Assembly: GCF_029953285.1 (NCBI RefSeq)
Contig: NZ_JASAOI010000030.1
Location: 40,101-104,100, forward strand
Origin: Yinghuangia seranimata
GTDB lineage: Bacteria > Actinomycetota > Actinomycetes > Streptomycetales > Streptomycetaceae
Length of the DNA stretch: 64,000 nt
Direction: 5' to 3'
The position numbers and the translations under genes are program-made. Positions 1 through 8,607 of this stretch are shown here, piece after piece. The notes beneath the pieces were generated by a model. That model was not told the DNA's origin, did not search any database, and saw only the letters and a program-made list of their open reading frames with translations. Every line of letters begins with the position of its first letter. Position 1 is the stretch's first letter.

Positions 1-190
1 ACGCGGTGCGGCGGCCCGACCGGCTGCCGCACAGGCACCCGCCGACGCCGATCGGGCGCCTGCCGCGCAGACCACATCCGCATAGGGGCTCGTTTGTCCC
101 ATGCATCGTTGACGCTGGGGAAACTTGTGCTGCCGTGGAATGGCTCCTGCGTCCGGATCGGCCGGTCGAGAGCATCAGGAGGCATAGCGC
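1..190. other. Upstream non-coding stretch
   Basis: No gene is recognised here. Its last bases hold a strong ribosome binding site, AGGAGG at about 176-181, for the gene that starts at 191. The remainder presumably contains that gene's promoter, but no clear -35/-10 pair was identified. Confidence 0.4.
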
Positions 191-958
191 ATGGTGTTCG
201 GCGGACAACCGCTGGTCCTCGATTACCAAAGCAGTCAACCGCATGGATGGCCTGGTGGTGACCAGCCGTCAGGGGTGACAGTCGGCGGGAACGTCGCGAG
301 TAAGGACCTTGCGATCGACGGGCGTTCCTACCGTGTGAGCCTAGTGTCGCCGGGATCGGGCGGCGCAGGTGCGTCTGACCCGGCGTACGTGGACCTGCCG
401 TCCGATACGGCACTGCGGTTCCGTGAAACGCTCGGTGCGGCGTTCGGCGCCCACTACGCGTTCCGGTTCGGCGCTCGTCGGCGCTACACGTTCAGCATCC
501 AGTCGTACAGCGTGGTCGCCGTTCAAGGAACCGAGATGGAGCCCGTGCGGTTGGGGGCGGATCTCTACACGGTCTACGATCCCGACCCGCGGCCCGGTGG
601 AGGCGCCCACGGCGCGATGCGCTGGCTTCAGGTAAGCCGCACCGCAGGCAGCCTGGACCCGGCCTCGGGGGCCGGTTCCACGCCGCGCCTGGACGGCACA
701 GGCCCTGGCAATCCGTTCCATCCGACCGGCGGGTCCACGTCGGTGAACGGGCGGCGGGTCGGCAACTTCAGCTACCACGTGGAGATTCCATATATGCGGC
801 TACCGGGCCAGGGCGACCAGGGGCCTCTGTCCCACCACTTCACGGCAGAGGCGTTCCTTGCCGAGGACACCGGGCGCAAGGACGCGTCCGGCAAGGACGT
901 CGTCGAAGTCCACGGCGGCCTCAGTTTCGGCTGGCAGGTTGCGGAGGTTCGGCCATGA
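191..958 (+). CDS. Protein of unknown family, paralogue of the next gene
   Basis: A 255-residue protein of no family I recognise. The ATG is chosen because AGGAGG lies about 8 bases upstream. It is clearly related along its length to the protein encoded next (955-1797). Shared landmarks are LDYQSSQP versus LPDYRPSQP near the N-terminus, the block DLPSDTALRFRETLGAAFGA versus DLPEDPDLRFRETLEAAYGA, a YTVYDP/YIVYEP segment, and a C-terminal FLAEDTGRKDASGK followed by FGWQV. Unlike its neighbour it shows no signal peptide. Its stop overlaps the next start (ATGA), so the two are probably translated together as one operon. Confidence 0.75.
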   Translation: MVFGGQPLVLDYQSSQPHGWPGGDQPSGVTVGGNVASKDLAIDGRSYRVSLVSPGSGGAGASDPAYVDLPSDTALRFRETLGAAFGAHYAFRFGARRRYTFSIQSYSVVAVQGTEMEPVRLGADLYTVYDPDPRPGGGAHGAMRWLQVSRTAGSLDPASGAGSTPRLDGTGPGNPFHPTGGSTSVNGRRVGNFSYHVEIPYMRLPGQGDQGPLSHHFTAEAFLAEDTGRKDASGKDVVEVHGGLSFGWQVAEVRP

Positions 959-1797
959 CCGGGATGACGCGACGCGCAGCGCTGCGTGGCGGGATCGGTG
1001 TAGGGATCACGGTCGCGACCGGGCTCGGGTCGATCACGGTGGCGGACGCCGCCCGGCCGGCCCACACCGGTGGCGGGACGCATCTGCTGCCGGACTACCG
1101 GCCCAGCCAACCGACCGGGCTGCCCATGATCCCCGGTCAGTCGCTCGGGATGACCCTCGGCGGGCATACGCCTATGCGTGACTTCACGTACAACGGCAGG
1201 CCGCACCGCATCGGGGTCCTGGGAGCGAACAAGCCGGGCGACGCCCCGCACCCGATCTACGAGGACCTGCCGGAAGACCCCGACCTGCGCTTCCGCGAAA
1301 CGCTCGAGGCCGCCTACGGCGCGCACTACAGCTTCCGCTACCTCGGGGGCCTGCGCGGACGCGACGAGTTCCGCGTGCAGTCGTACGGTGTCGTGGCCCG
1401 AGAGGCCACCGGGAACGATCCGACGACCTCGTTCGGCGGCGGCATGTACATCGTGTACGAGCCCGGTCGCGCCGGTCCGCCGATCACGGACACGCTGCAC
1501 TGGATCCAGGTGGCCGCCTTCCTCGGTACCCCGAGTCGGCCCGCTGAAGTCGACACCATCGGCCGGGCCAATCCGTTCTACAACTACGGCGGGCTGACCC
1601 CCGTCAACGGGAAGCAGGTCTTCAACTACCACGACATGCCGCAGATCGGCGTGGACGGCATGGGCGCGGTGGACGCCCGCTTCGTCGGCGAGACGTTCCT
1701 GGCCGAAGACACGGGACGACGCGACGCGTCAGGGAAAACCGTCATCGACATCCACGGGGGCGTGAAGTTCGGCTGGCACGTCAACGAGATCCGCTGA
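955..1797 (+). CDS. Probable Tat-exported protein of unknown family
   Basis: A 280-residue protein. The N-terminus MTGMTRRAALRGG followed by a hydrophobic run ending near ADAA fits a twin-arginine signal peptide, so export is inferred. A second ATG at 964 is an alternative start. The mature part matches the upstream paralogue throughout and ends with a conserved block (AEDTGRRDASGK, then a hydrophobic beta-like segment and FGWHVNEIR). No catalytic or metal motif was seen. The 4-base overlap with the preceding gene suggests translational coupling. Gene duplication followed by gain or loss of the export signal is the simplest reading. Confidence 0.75.
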   Translation: MTGMTRRAALRGGIGVGITVATGLGSITVADAARPAHTGGGTHLLPDYRPSQPTGLPMIPGQSLGMTLGGHTPMRDFTYNGRPHRIGVLGANKPGDAPHPIYEDLPEDPDLRFRETLEAAYGAHYSFRYLGGLRGRDEFRVQSYGVVAREATGNDPTTSFGGGMYIVYEPGRAGPPITDTLHWIQVAAFLGTPSRPAEVDTIGRANPFYNYGGLTPVNGKQVFNYHDMPQIGVDGMGAVDARFVGETFLAEDTGRRDASGKTVIDIHGGVKFGWHVNEIR

Positions 1798-1931
1798 CGA
1801 CCACGGCACCTCTCACCACGGACCCGTGACCGTCCACGCCCCACACGCCCGCAGGTCCGGCAGTGGACTCACCGGGCCCTCGGAAGGACGACGGCCTTTC
1901 AGACGTAGAGGCACCTCGATCGGGCGCGGGC

Positions 1932-3644
1932 TCAGACCTGCGCGAGGATCTCGCCCGCGGCGCGTTCACCCGTCTTCACGGCGGCGTTGAGCGTTGCGTC
2001 GCCGTCGCTCGTGTGCTCGCCCGCGAAGTGGACGCGGCCTTCCTGCACCTGCTCGTAGCCGCCGAACGCGGTGATCTGACCGACGCGGTAGTAGTGGTAG
2101 GCGCCGAAGTGCCATGGGTCGACCGACCAGTGGTCCTCGTACGCGCGCCCGTTGAAGGCCGCGCGGGTGCCCGGCAGCAGGTTCTCGATCTGGTCGAGGA
2201 AGAACGCCACGTCCGCCGAAGGGGCGGGCCCGTGGGCCGCGCCCGTGTACCGGTAGCGCGCGGTGTTGCCGCCGGGGAAGTTGACGAGGAGCGCGGGGCC
2301 GCCGTTCTCGCCGAGCTCGACCGAGCCGTCCCACGCGGTCTGGTAGCCGTCGGGCCCGGTGAGCGTGATGCCGTTGCTGCCCGCGGCCGGCCACGTCTTG
2401 CGGTCGAGCTGCAGGACCAGCTTGGCGTTCTGTCCCATGCCCTGCTGCGCGATCGCCCTGCGCTTGAGGGACGACAGGCCCGCGCCGTTGAGGTCCACGT
2501 TGCGCAGCGTCCGGAACGGCAGTGCGAGCACCACGTGGTCGGCCGTCACCTCGACGATCGTGCCGCAGCGGTCGAACGTACAGGTGTAGCTGCCGTTGCC
2601 GTTGAGCCGCACCGCGACGAGCTCATGGCCCTGCTTTACCGTGCCAGCGGGCAGTTCGCGAAGCATGCCGCTGACGACCTGGTCGTTGCCGCCCTTCAGG
2701 TGGAACATCTCGTCGAAGTAGCCGGCGTCGGGGCCGTTGCCGCCGCTGTTTCCCGGTGCGGGCGGCGCCGCGAAGAAGCCGACGAAGTCGATCGCGGAGA
2801 CGTCCGACGGCTCGCCGCCGTTCTGGAGGATGCGGCTCTGCACGAACTGGCCGAGCCGGGACCGGGGATCGAGGCCGATCTCGGTCATGTAGTCGATGGC
2901 GGACATGCGGTCCAGGCGCAGGGCCTCGGGCGTGTAGTCGTTGTACCGGGGCCATCCCATGGCCTCGTAGGAGGCGTTGATCGCCGGGATGAACGCCTCC
3001 AGTTCCTCGTCGAAGCCGCTGTACCTCGTGTGGTTGATCCAGGCGAGGTAGTCGCCGCTGGTCAGCCCGCCGCCGTTGTGGACCTCGGTGGCGATGCCGA
3101 ACCGCTTGGCGAGGGCGAGCATTTCCTTGTCGCCGGTGCTGATGAACGAGCCGCCGTGCTCGCTCACCTGGCCGTTGGCGAAGAAGTCGCGCAGCGACCA
3201 GCAGCGGCCGCCGATGTGCGTCGTGTCCGCCTCGTAGACGGTCGCGGCGATGCGGCGCGGGCTGGTCCACAGCTTGTGCGCGCAGCGCAGGCCGGCGAGG
3301 CCGGCGCCGACGACCACGACGCGCGGCGCGGTGGCGGCGTTCGCGGCGGACGGGGACAGCAGGCCGCCGGGCAGGGCCGACACCGCGGCCAACGCCCCTG
3401 CCGCGCCCAGGACCTGGCGGCGGCTGACGGTGGCCCGTCCGGCCTCGCGCTCGGCCGCGCGAGCGCGTCTGCGCTCGGTGTTCTCGGCGACGGCGCCCGC
3501 GACATCGGCGGTGGGCATGCCGAGCCGCCGGGCCTCGGCGTGCACCGACATGGCGGCGCGGAGCGGGTCGGGAATGCCCGCGCGGTTGGCGACGCGTAGC
3601 CGGGCGGCGGAAGGTCGTGGGGAGGAGGGCGCTGCTGGCTCCAT
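1932..3644 (-). CDS. Flavin monoamine oxidase family protein (Tat signal)
   Basis: A 570-residue FAD-dependent amine oxidase. After ~70 residues comes SRRQVLGAAGALAAVSAL, a twin-arginine type signal. Then comes the dinucleotide-binding motif VVVVGAGLAGLRCA, a flavin-contacting GGRCWS segment, and at the C-terminus VHFAGEHTSDGDATLNAAV, the FAD-binding end typical of monoamine oxidase/L-amino-acid oxidase proteins. The expected reaction is oxidative deamination of an amine with O2, giving aldehyde, ammonia and peroxide. Substrate is unknown. The ATG at 3644 is preferred (GAGGGG upstream); the reading frame stays open to 3830. Export outside the membrane is inferred from the signal. Confidence 0.88.
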   Translation of the reverse strand: MEPAAPSSPRPSAARLRVANRAGIPDPLRAAMSVHAEARRLGMPTADVAGAVAENTERRRARAAEREAGRATVSRRQVLGAAGALAAVSALPGGLLSPSAANAATAPRVVVVGAGLAGLRCAHKLWTSPRRIAATVYEADTTHIGGRCWSLRDFFANGQVSEHGGSFISTGDKEMLALAKRFGIATEVHNGGGLTSGDYLAWINHTRYSGFDEELEAFIPAINASYEAMGWPRYNDYTPEALRLDRMSAIDYMTEIGLDPRSRLGQFVQSRILQNGGEPSDVSAIDFVGFFAAPPAPGNSGGNGPDAGYFDEMFHLKGGNDQVVSGMLRELPAGTVKQGHELVAVRLNGNGSYTCTFDRCGTIVEVTADHVVLALPFRTLRNVDLNGAGLSSLKRRAIAQQGMGQNAKLVLQLDRKTWPAAGSNGITLTGPDGYQTAWDGSVELGENGGPALLVNFPGGNTARYRYTGAAHGPAPSADVAFFLDQIENLLPGTRAAFNGRAYEDHWSVDPWHFGAYHYYRVGQITAFGGYEQVQEGRVHFAGEHTSDGDATLNAAVKTGERAAGEILAQV

Positions 3645-3922
3645 GGGAAATGACCCCTCTCTGGGGATCGTGGCGCGACGGCCGACGCAGTGCGGATGGC
3701 TTGGAGTGAAGCGCGCGCGCATCGACGGTGTCAACGATGATGCGCCCACTTCGGAGGGAAAACTGTTCCCGCACCCGCGCGGGCTCGCCACAGCAAAACT
3801 CTTCCCGCACAAGGGTGTTCGTGGATCCACCCGGATATGCGCGGGCGCCGCGCTCCTGTCCGAACGCGGCGCCCGCCCACCCCCGTGGGCCGGGGATCAC
3901 CTGTCCTGTGCACCTTGTGGCA
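3645..3922. other. Intergenic region with hairpin
   Basis: About 280 bases between the amine oxidase start and the VOC protein stop. It contains the amine oxidase promoter region and one strong hairpin (3841-3876). Nothing else coding was recognised. Confidence 0.5.
3841..3876 (-). terminator. Hairpin downstream of the VOC gene
   Basis: A perfect 12-base inverted repeat, GCGGGCGCCGCG and CGCGGCGCCCGC, with a 12-base loop, sits about 50 bases past the stop of the VOC gene. There is no U-tract, as is usual for actinomycete terminators. Confidence 0.55.
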
Positions 3923-4354
3923 TCACGCTTCCCCGTCCGCCGGCATGGCCTCGAAGAACCACCGGTGGCCTTCAGGGTCCGCCGCGCGGTAGATCCTCCC
4001 GAAGGAGGTCTCCGTCGGCTCGGCGAGGATCGTCGCCCCTGCCGCCACGGCGCGGGCGAAATGCGCGTCCAGGTCCGGCACATAAACGTGCACGCCGTCG
4101 ATCACGTACGGCACCTCCAGCCACGCGGCCGCGTCGGCGCAGGTCTCCGCGTGCCGCGTCGGACCGCGGTACGCGGGGGTCGGCTCGGCCAACATGACGA
4201 GCCCGCCGGCCTCCGACTCCAGCTCGGCGTGCCCGACCCTGCCGTCCGGCATGACGACTCTGGAGGTCTCCTTGAACCCGAACGCCTCCACCAACCACGC
4301 GCTTGCGGCGCCGGCGTCCTCGTAGGAGATCATCGGTGCGACGGTCTGCTGCAT
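3923..4354 (-). CDS. VOC (glyoxalase/bleomycin-resistance) family protein
   Basis: A 143-residue protein of the vicinal-oxygen-chelate fold. It begins APMISYEDAGAASAWLVEAFGF, the usual opening for YvqR/PhnB-like VOC proteins. It has the second-half signature VPDLDAHFARAVAAGA and ends RAADPEGHRWFFE, with the glutamate/histidine positions expected of metal ligands. The start at 4354 is favoured over the ATG at 4363, because AAGGGG ends 9 bases upstream of it and abuts the earlier ATG. Function could be dioxygenase, lyase or drug-binding; the sequence does not decide. Confidence 0.8.
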   Translation of the reverse strand: MQQTVAPMISYEDAGAASAWLVEAFGFKETSRVVMPDGRVGHAELESEAGGLVMLAEPTPAYRGPTRHAETCADAAAWLEVPYVIDGVHVYVPDLDAHFARAVAAGATILAEPTETSFGRIYRAADPEGHRWFFEAMPADGEA

Positions 4355-4527
4355 GGCGGCCATCCCCTTGGTCGTGCGCTGTGCTCTCCTTGTCCTGCTC
4401 TCGAGTCTGCGCCGGGGCGCGCCGGGCGTCTTGGACGAATGGGAAGTGCGGACCGGCCGGGCATTGAGCCTCGTCGGGGCGTGTCCTTGACCCTCACACC
4501 GTGTCAGGCGGTCGACTCGGAGACATC

Positions 4528-5343
4528 ATGTTCACCATCGGAGACTTCGCCCGGCACGGGCGGGTGTCGGTCCGGATGCTGCGCCACTACGACGCCACCG
4601 GACTGCTGCACCCGGCCCACGTCGACCCCGCCACGGGCTACCGCTACTACACCGCCGACCAGATGGCCCGCCTCAACCGCCTCATCGCGCTCAAGGAACT
4701 CGGCTTCACCCTCCACCAGGTCCAGGTCATCCTGGACGACCGGGTGACCGCCGAGGAACTGCGCGACATGCTGCGGCTGCGGCGCGCCGAGCTGGAGGCC
4801 GCGGTGTCGGCGGCCACCGCGCGGCTGGTCCAGGTCGAGGCGCGGCTCCGATCGATCGAGAGCGAGGGGCGCATGCCCGTCAACGACGTCGTCCTGAAGA
4901 CCGTGCCGTCGGTCCGCGTCGCGGAGATGACCGCCGTGGCGCCAGACTTCGGAACCGCCTCTGTCGGCCCCGTCATCCAGCCGCTGTACGACCGCCTGCT
5001 CAGCCGCCTGGAGGCCGACGGCATCGAGGTGACCGGCCCCGGCGTCGCCCGCTACGAGGACGCCTCCGAGGGCGGAGTGCTCATCCGCGCGGGTGTCGTG
5101 GTGGCCGCGCCGCTGGGGGAGAAGGACGGCCTGCGGGTCGTGGACCTGCCGCCGTTCGAGGCGGCGACGCTGGTGCACCGGGGCCGGATGGAGGAGATGC
5201 TGCCGGCGGAGCAGGCGCTCGCCCGGTGGATCGACGCCAACGGCTACCGGTCGACGGGGTACGTGCGCGAGGTCAACCTCGAGTGCCCCGAGGACCGTGA
5301 CCAGTGGGTGACCGAGCTGCAGGAGCCGGTGGCCCGGGCCTGA
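4528..5343 (+). CDS. MerR-family regulator with GyrI-like effector domain
   Basis: A 271-residue regulator. Residues 1-70 form a MerR winged helix-turn-helix (FTIGDFARHGRVSVRMLRHYDATGLL, then GYRYYT and LKELGFTL). A coiled coil follows at ~80-115. The C-terminal half is a GyrI-like/bacterial-effector-binding domain as in BltR/BmrR, which binds bulky cationic or aromatic ligands. The ATG at 4528 is preceded by GGAGA; an in-frame GTG at 4501 is less likely. The target genes are not evident. It is divergent from the VOC gene (about 170 bases apart), a common arrangement for self and neighbour control. Confidence 0.88.
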   Translation: MFTIGDFARHGRVSVRMLRHYDATGLLHPAHVDPATGYRYYTADQMARLNRLIALKELGFTLHQVQVILDDRVTAEELRDMLRLRRAELEAAVSAATARLVQVEARLRSIESEGRMPVNDVVLKTVPSVRVAEMTAVAPDFGTASVGPVIQPLYDRLLSRLEADGIEVTGPGVARYEDASEGGVLIRAGVVVAAPLGEKDGLRVVDLPPFEAATLVHRGRMEEMLPAEQALARWIDANGYRSTGYVREVNLECPEDRDQWVTELQEPVARA

Positions 5344-5653
5344 CCCGGCCGTACGTCCCGGCTCGGCCGAACGGGTGATGTCGGAGCGATCCGCCAACCC
5401 GGGGTCGGGCCGGGACGTTCTATTGGGTGAGAAGTGAGGTGCGGCTCGACCGGCCGGCGGCGGTGAGGGCCGCGGCCGGGTCGCCCGAGCCGAAGCGTCG
5501 ACCACACACCCGCGACGGAGGGGGAATGCGGGTGCTGATAACCGGCCCGTGTGGGGAGGGCCTGACGGCGACGCCCGCGCCGTAGACTTGCGCCGGTGGC
5601 GGCCCTGTGCGGCCCGCCGCCGCCGAAGACTCTGAACCAAGAAAGCCCCCACT
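5344..5653. other. Intergenic region, no gene recognised
   Basis: About 310 bases. Open frames here are shadows with no family resemblance. The last part precedes the GTG start of the pentapeptide-repeat protein and contains only a weak AAGAAAG ribosome binding site. Confidence 0.4.
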
Positions 5654-6499
5654 GTGCGCCCCGACGCTGCTGACCGCCGATCCCTGCCCCTGCTCGGACC
5701 GGAGTTGAGGGGCGACTGCGCGGCCTGCTTCGGGCTGTGCTGCGTCGCGCTGCCGTTCTCGGCCGGGAACGACTTCGCGGTCGACAAGCCCGCCGGCAAG
5801 CCGTGCGCCAACCTCACCGCCGAGCACCGGTGCGGAGTCCACGACCGGCTGCGGAACAAGGGCTTCCCGGGCTGCACGGTGTACGACTGCTTCGGCGCCG
5901 GCCAGAAGACGTCGCAGGTGACGTTCGGCGGCCGGGACTGGCGGGGCGACCAGAAGACCGCACGTGCGATGTTCGCGGCCTTCCCGGTCATGAAGCAGCT
6001 CCACGAGCTGCTGTGGTACCTCACGCAGGCCCTCGGCCTGAAGCCCGCCCGCGCGCTGTCGGGCGAGCTGCGGGCGCTCCGCGACGAGATCGCGGCACTG
6101 ACCGACCTCGGCCCCGACGACCTGGCCCGGGTCGACGTCAACGCGCGCCGGGCGGCGGTCGGCGAACTGCTGCTCCAGGCCAGCGCGCTCGCCCGCGCCA
6201 CGCACGGGCGCGGCAAGGGCAAGAACCGCCGCGGCGCCGACCTGATCGGCCGGAAGCTGGCGGGTGCCGACCTGCGCGAGGCGGATCTGCGCGGCGCGCT
6301 GCTGATAGCCGCGCAGCTGACGGGCGCCGACCTGCGGGGAGCGGACCTCCTCGGCGCCGACCTGCGTGACGCCGACCTGTCCGGCGCCGACCTCACCGGC
6401 GCGCTGTTCCTCACCCAGCCGCAGGTCAGCGCGGCGCGCGGCGACGCCAGGACCCGGCTGCCGCAGGGCTTCGACCGGCCCGCGCACTGGTCGGCCTGA
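5654..6499 (+). CDS. Cysteine-rich/pentapeptide-repeat protein
   Basis: A 281-residue protein. The N-terminal ~90 residues carry many cysteines ([38 protein letters not shown]), a pattern that could bind a metal cluster. A helical middle follows. The C-terminal ~60 residues are pentapeptide repeats of the A(D/N)L type ([38 protein letters not shown]), which fold into a right-handed quadrilateral beta helix. The GTG start gives the longest sensible protein. Pentapeptide-repeat proteins can mimic DNA or serve as scaffolds; the role here is unknown. Confidence 0.82.
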   Translation: MRPDAADRRSLPLLGPELRGDCAACFGLCCVALPFSAGNDFAVDKPAGKPCANLTAEHRCGVHDRLRNKGFPGCTVYDCFGAGQKTSQVTFGGRDWRGDQKTARAMFAAFPVMKQLHELLWYLTQALGLKPARALSGELRALRDEIAALTDLGPDDLARVDVNARRAAVGELLLQASALARATHGRGKGKNRRGADLIGRKLAGADLREADLRGALLIAAQLTGADLRGADLLGADLRDADLSGADLTGALFLTQPQVSAARGDARTRLPQGFDRPAHWSA

Positions 6500-6627
6500 G
6501 CCCTGCCCGCCCCGGCCCGAGGCCGGTGGTCCGTACCTGAGTACGTGTACTCTGCCGCGCCGCGGCAACCCTCCCTACGTTGGTCGCCCAGATCGCGCGA
6601 CCGACGGGACGGGTAGGGAGCACGGGC

Positions 6628-7350
6628 ATGACAGGTCGAAGAGGGGGAGCCGCCAGGACGGGCGCGGCCGCCGCGGCGCTCACGGTGGCACTGCTCGCCG
6701 CGGGCTGCGGTGACGGGTCCACGTCCACCGGCGGCACACCGGGGTCCTCGCCCGGGACCGGGAGCGGGGCCGCGAGCGGAGGCGCGCCCGGCGCCGGGTC
6801 CGGCGGGTTGACCGGCGCGGGCACGCACGAGATCAACGACTCCACAGCGCACGTGCGTTACTCGGTGCCCGGCGAGTGGACGCAGTCCAAGAACCTGCTC
6901 ACGTACTTCACCTCGGGCGCGAGCACGGCCCCGGCGGAGTCGGACCCGAACGCGTCCGCGAAGCCCAAGCCGACCGCCTCCGGGTCCGAAGACGACCAGG
7001 CGATGTTCCTCGTCGGCGTCCTCGACGCGAAGATGTTCGCGTCCCAGGAGCGCGACACGAAGGCGGCCGCGCACGCGCTCGCCAAGCAGTACGCCGAGTT
7101 CTTCTACCCGGACGACGCCAAGGACCAGGTCAAGGACGACCACGCGGTCAAGGTCGACGGCCACGACGGCTGGTACACCGACCTCGAATGCGTCCCCGAC
7201 GACGCCAAGGACACGCCGTTCCGGTTCCGCGTCACCGTCGTCACGGTGACCGGCGGCACGCCCGTCTACACACTCGGCGTCGCCAAGTCCGGGGCGGGCA
7301 AGCGGCTGGACGAGCTCGACAGGATCGGCCGCACGCTGCGGATCGGCTGA
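6628..7350 (+). CDS. Putative lipoprotein of unknown function
   Basis: A 240-residue protein with a lipoprotein signal peptide: positive N-terminus MTGRRGG, hydrophobic stretch, and lipobox LLAAGC, with Cys at about residue 29. A Gly/Ser-rich linker follows to ~65. The folded domain begins STAHVRYSVPGEW and has a central DDHAVKVDGHDGWYTDLECVP segment, resembling membrane-anchored actinobacterial proteins of no assigned role. The ATG at 6628 has AGGGAG upstream and puts the signal peptide at the N-terminus; in-frame ATG 6580 would bury it. Confidence 0.78.
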   Translation: MTGRRGGAARTGAAAAALTVALLAAGCGDGSTSTGGTPGSSPGTGSGAASGGAPGAGSGGLTGAGTHEINDSTAHVRYSVPGEWTQSKNLLTYFTSGASTAPAESDPNASAKPKPTASGSEDDQAMFLVGVLDAKMFASQERDTKAAAHALAKQYAEFFYPDDAKDQVKDDHAVKVDGHDGWYTDLECVPDDAKDTPFRFRVTVVTVTGGTPVYTLGVAKSGAGKRLDELDRIGRTLRIG

Positions 7351-7647
7351 GCGGGTCGACGCAGGCTCGGCCTCCAACTCCGCCACGTCCTATGAACCAA
7401 CGGCAGCCCCCTCGCCGCCCCCGCCCCGCGACGCGGCGGCGCCCGACGCGCACTAGTACGCGTCGCGGAGGACACGCGTCGAGGGGCCGCACGCTGTACG
7501 AGCGTTGGACAGGGCTTCGCGCGTTCTGCGGGGGTCTCGGCCGAGCACGTGGTCTCTTCCGCCGGGTCCTGCCGCTGGCTGGATATTGCCGCTGCGCCCG
7601 GGCGGCGCTCCCACACGCGCGTGATCGGGCGGCGTCCGGCCGGCGGG

Positions 7648-8358
7648 TCAGCGCCCGCCGCTGCCCGCGTCCCCGCGCGCGTGACCGTGCTCCCACGCCC
7701 ACGCGGCGATGCCGACGCGGTTCCGGGCCGCGACCTTCGCCTGGATGTTCGCGACGTGCGTCTTCGCGGTGCCCGCGCTGATGAACAGCTCGGTGGCGAT
7801 CTCGGCGTTGGTCAGCCCCTGCGCGACCAGCACCGCGATCTCCAACTCCCGCTCGGTGAGCGGGTGGGGCGGCCGTGTGCCGGGCGTGGCGGCCGGTGCG
7901 GGCGTCGGCGCGGGTGCCGAACCCGGGGCCGGGGTGGGGCCGTTCAGCGCGCTCAGCAGCCGTACGGTCAGCTGCGGGCTGATGAGCGTGTCGCCCGCCA
8001 TCGCGGCGCGGACGCCCTCGATCAGCAGCGTCGGGCCCGAGCGCTTGAGCAGGAACCCGCAGGCGCCGGCGCGCAGCGCGGTGTGCACGTACTCGTCGAG
8101 GTCGAACGTCGTGACCACGACGACCCGCGTCGTCGGCGCGAGGACACGGGTGAGTTCGAGCCCGTCCATGCCCGGCATGCGGATGTCGGTGAGCACGACG
8201 TCGGGCCGGAGTTCGCGGGCGAGGGCGAGCGCGGTGGTGCCGTCCGGGGCCTCGCCGACGACGGTCATGTCCGGCTGCGAGTCGAGGATCAGCCGGAACC
8301 CGCCGCGGATCTCGGGCTGGTCGTCGGCGACGAGGATGCGCGTGGTCACCGCGGTCAT
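7648..8358 (-). CDS. NarL/LuxR-type response regulator
   Basis: A 236-residue two-component response regulator. The receiver domain (residues ~6-120) has the acidic pair ADDQ, the phospho-acceptor aspartate in VVLTDIRMPGMDG and the switch region VVVVTTFDLDEYV with the conserved lysine in FLLKR. A Pro/Ala-rich linker follows. The C-terminal LuxR HTH reads PLTERELEIAVLVAQGLTNA, then AEIATELFISAGTAKTHVANI. Its ATG overlaps the stop of the histidine kinase remnant upstream (ATGA), the normal kinase-regulator arrangement. Because the kinase is truncated, this regulator is probably orphaned. Confidence 0.93.
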   Translation of the reverse strand: MTAVTTRILVADDQPEIRGGFRLILDSQPDMTVVGEAPDGTTALALARELRPDVVLTDIRMPGMDGLELTRVLAPTTRVVVVTTFDLDEYVHTALRAGACGFLLKRSGPTLLIEGVRAAMAGDTLISPQLTVRLLSALNGPTPAPGSAPAPTPAPAATPGTRPPHPLTERELEIAVLVAQGLTNAEIATELFISAGTAKTHVANIQAKVAARNRVGIAAWAWEHGHARGDAGSGGR

Positions 8359-8511
8359 CGTGCCACCACCGGGAACCGGGCGGTCACCCGCCATCCGCCG
8401 GGCGCGTGCGAAGCGTCGGAGAGGGCACCGCTGGAGAGCGTGCCGCCCGCGGCGGTGACCGCCTCGCGCAGCCCCGCGAGCCCGTGCCCGCCGGAGTGGC
8501 CGGTACTTCGT
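8355..8511 (-). pseudogene. C-terminal remnant of a sensor histidine kinase
   Basis: Only the last ~50 codons of a NarX/DesK-type kinase remain: GHSGGHGLAGLREAV, then the G2 box and GGTLSSGALSD, ending GGWRVTARFPVVAR. This is the end of the HATPase_c domain. The reading frame loses kinase similarity just upstream of GHSGG at about 8510, next to the transposon. No kinase N-terminus lies on the far side of the element, so the gene was deleted rather than cleanly split. The stop overlaps the response regulator start. Confidence 0.8.
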
Positions 8512-8607
8512 CGCAGGACCGGGTGCGCACGAACCACGGAAGCACTGCGCCTGTCTGTTCTGATCTTCCGCATATGAGCTGTCAACCAACTACATATGCT
8601 GACTGTC

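Noticed and set aside
1863..3599. Long plus-strand open frame opposite the amine oxidase
   Set aside because: Shadow frame: the minus strand encodes a full flavin amine oxidase with FAD motifs, while this frame shows only Val/Ala/Arg low complexity.
4504..7386. Very long minus-strand open frame (~960 codons)
   Set aside because: It is the antisense shadow of the MerR, pentapeptide-repeat and lipoprotein genes. Its translation is Arg/Gly-rich with no domain, whereas the plus-strand genes show clear families.
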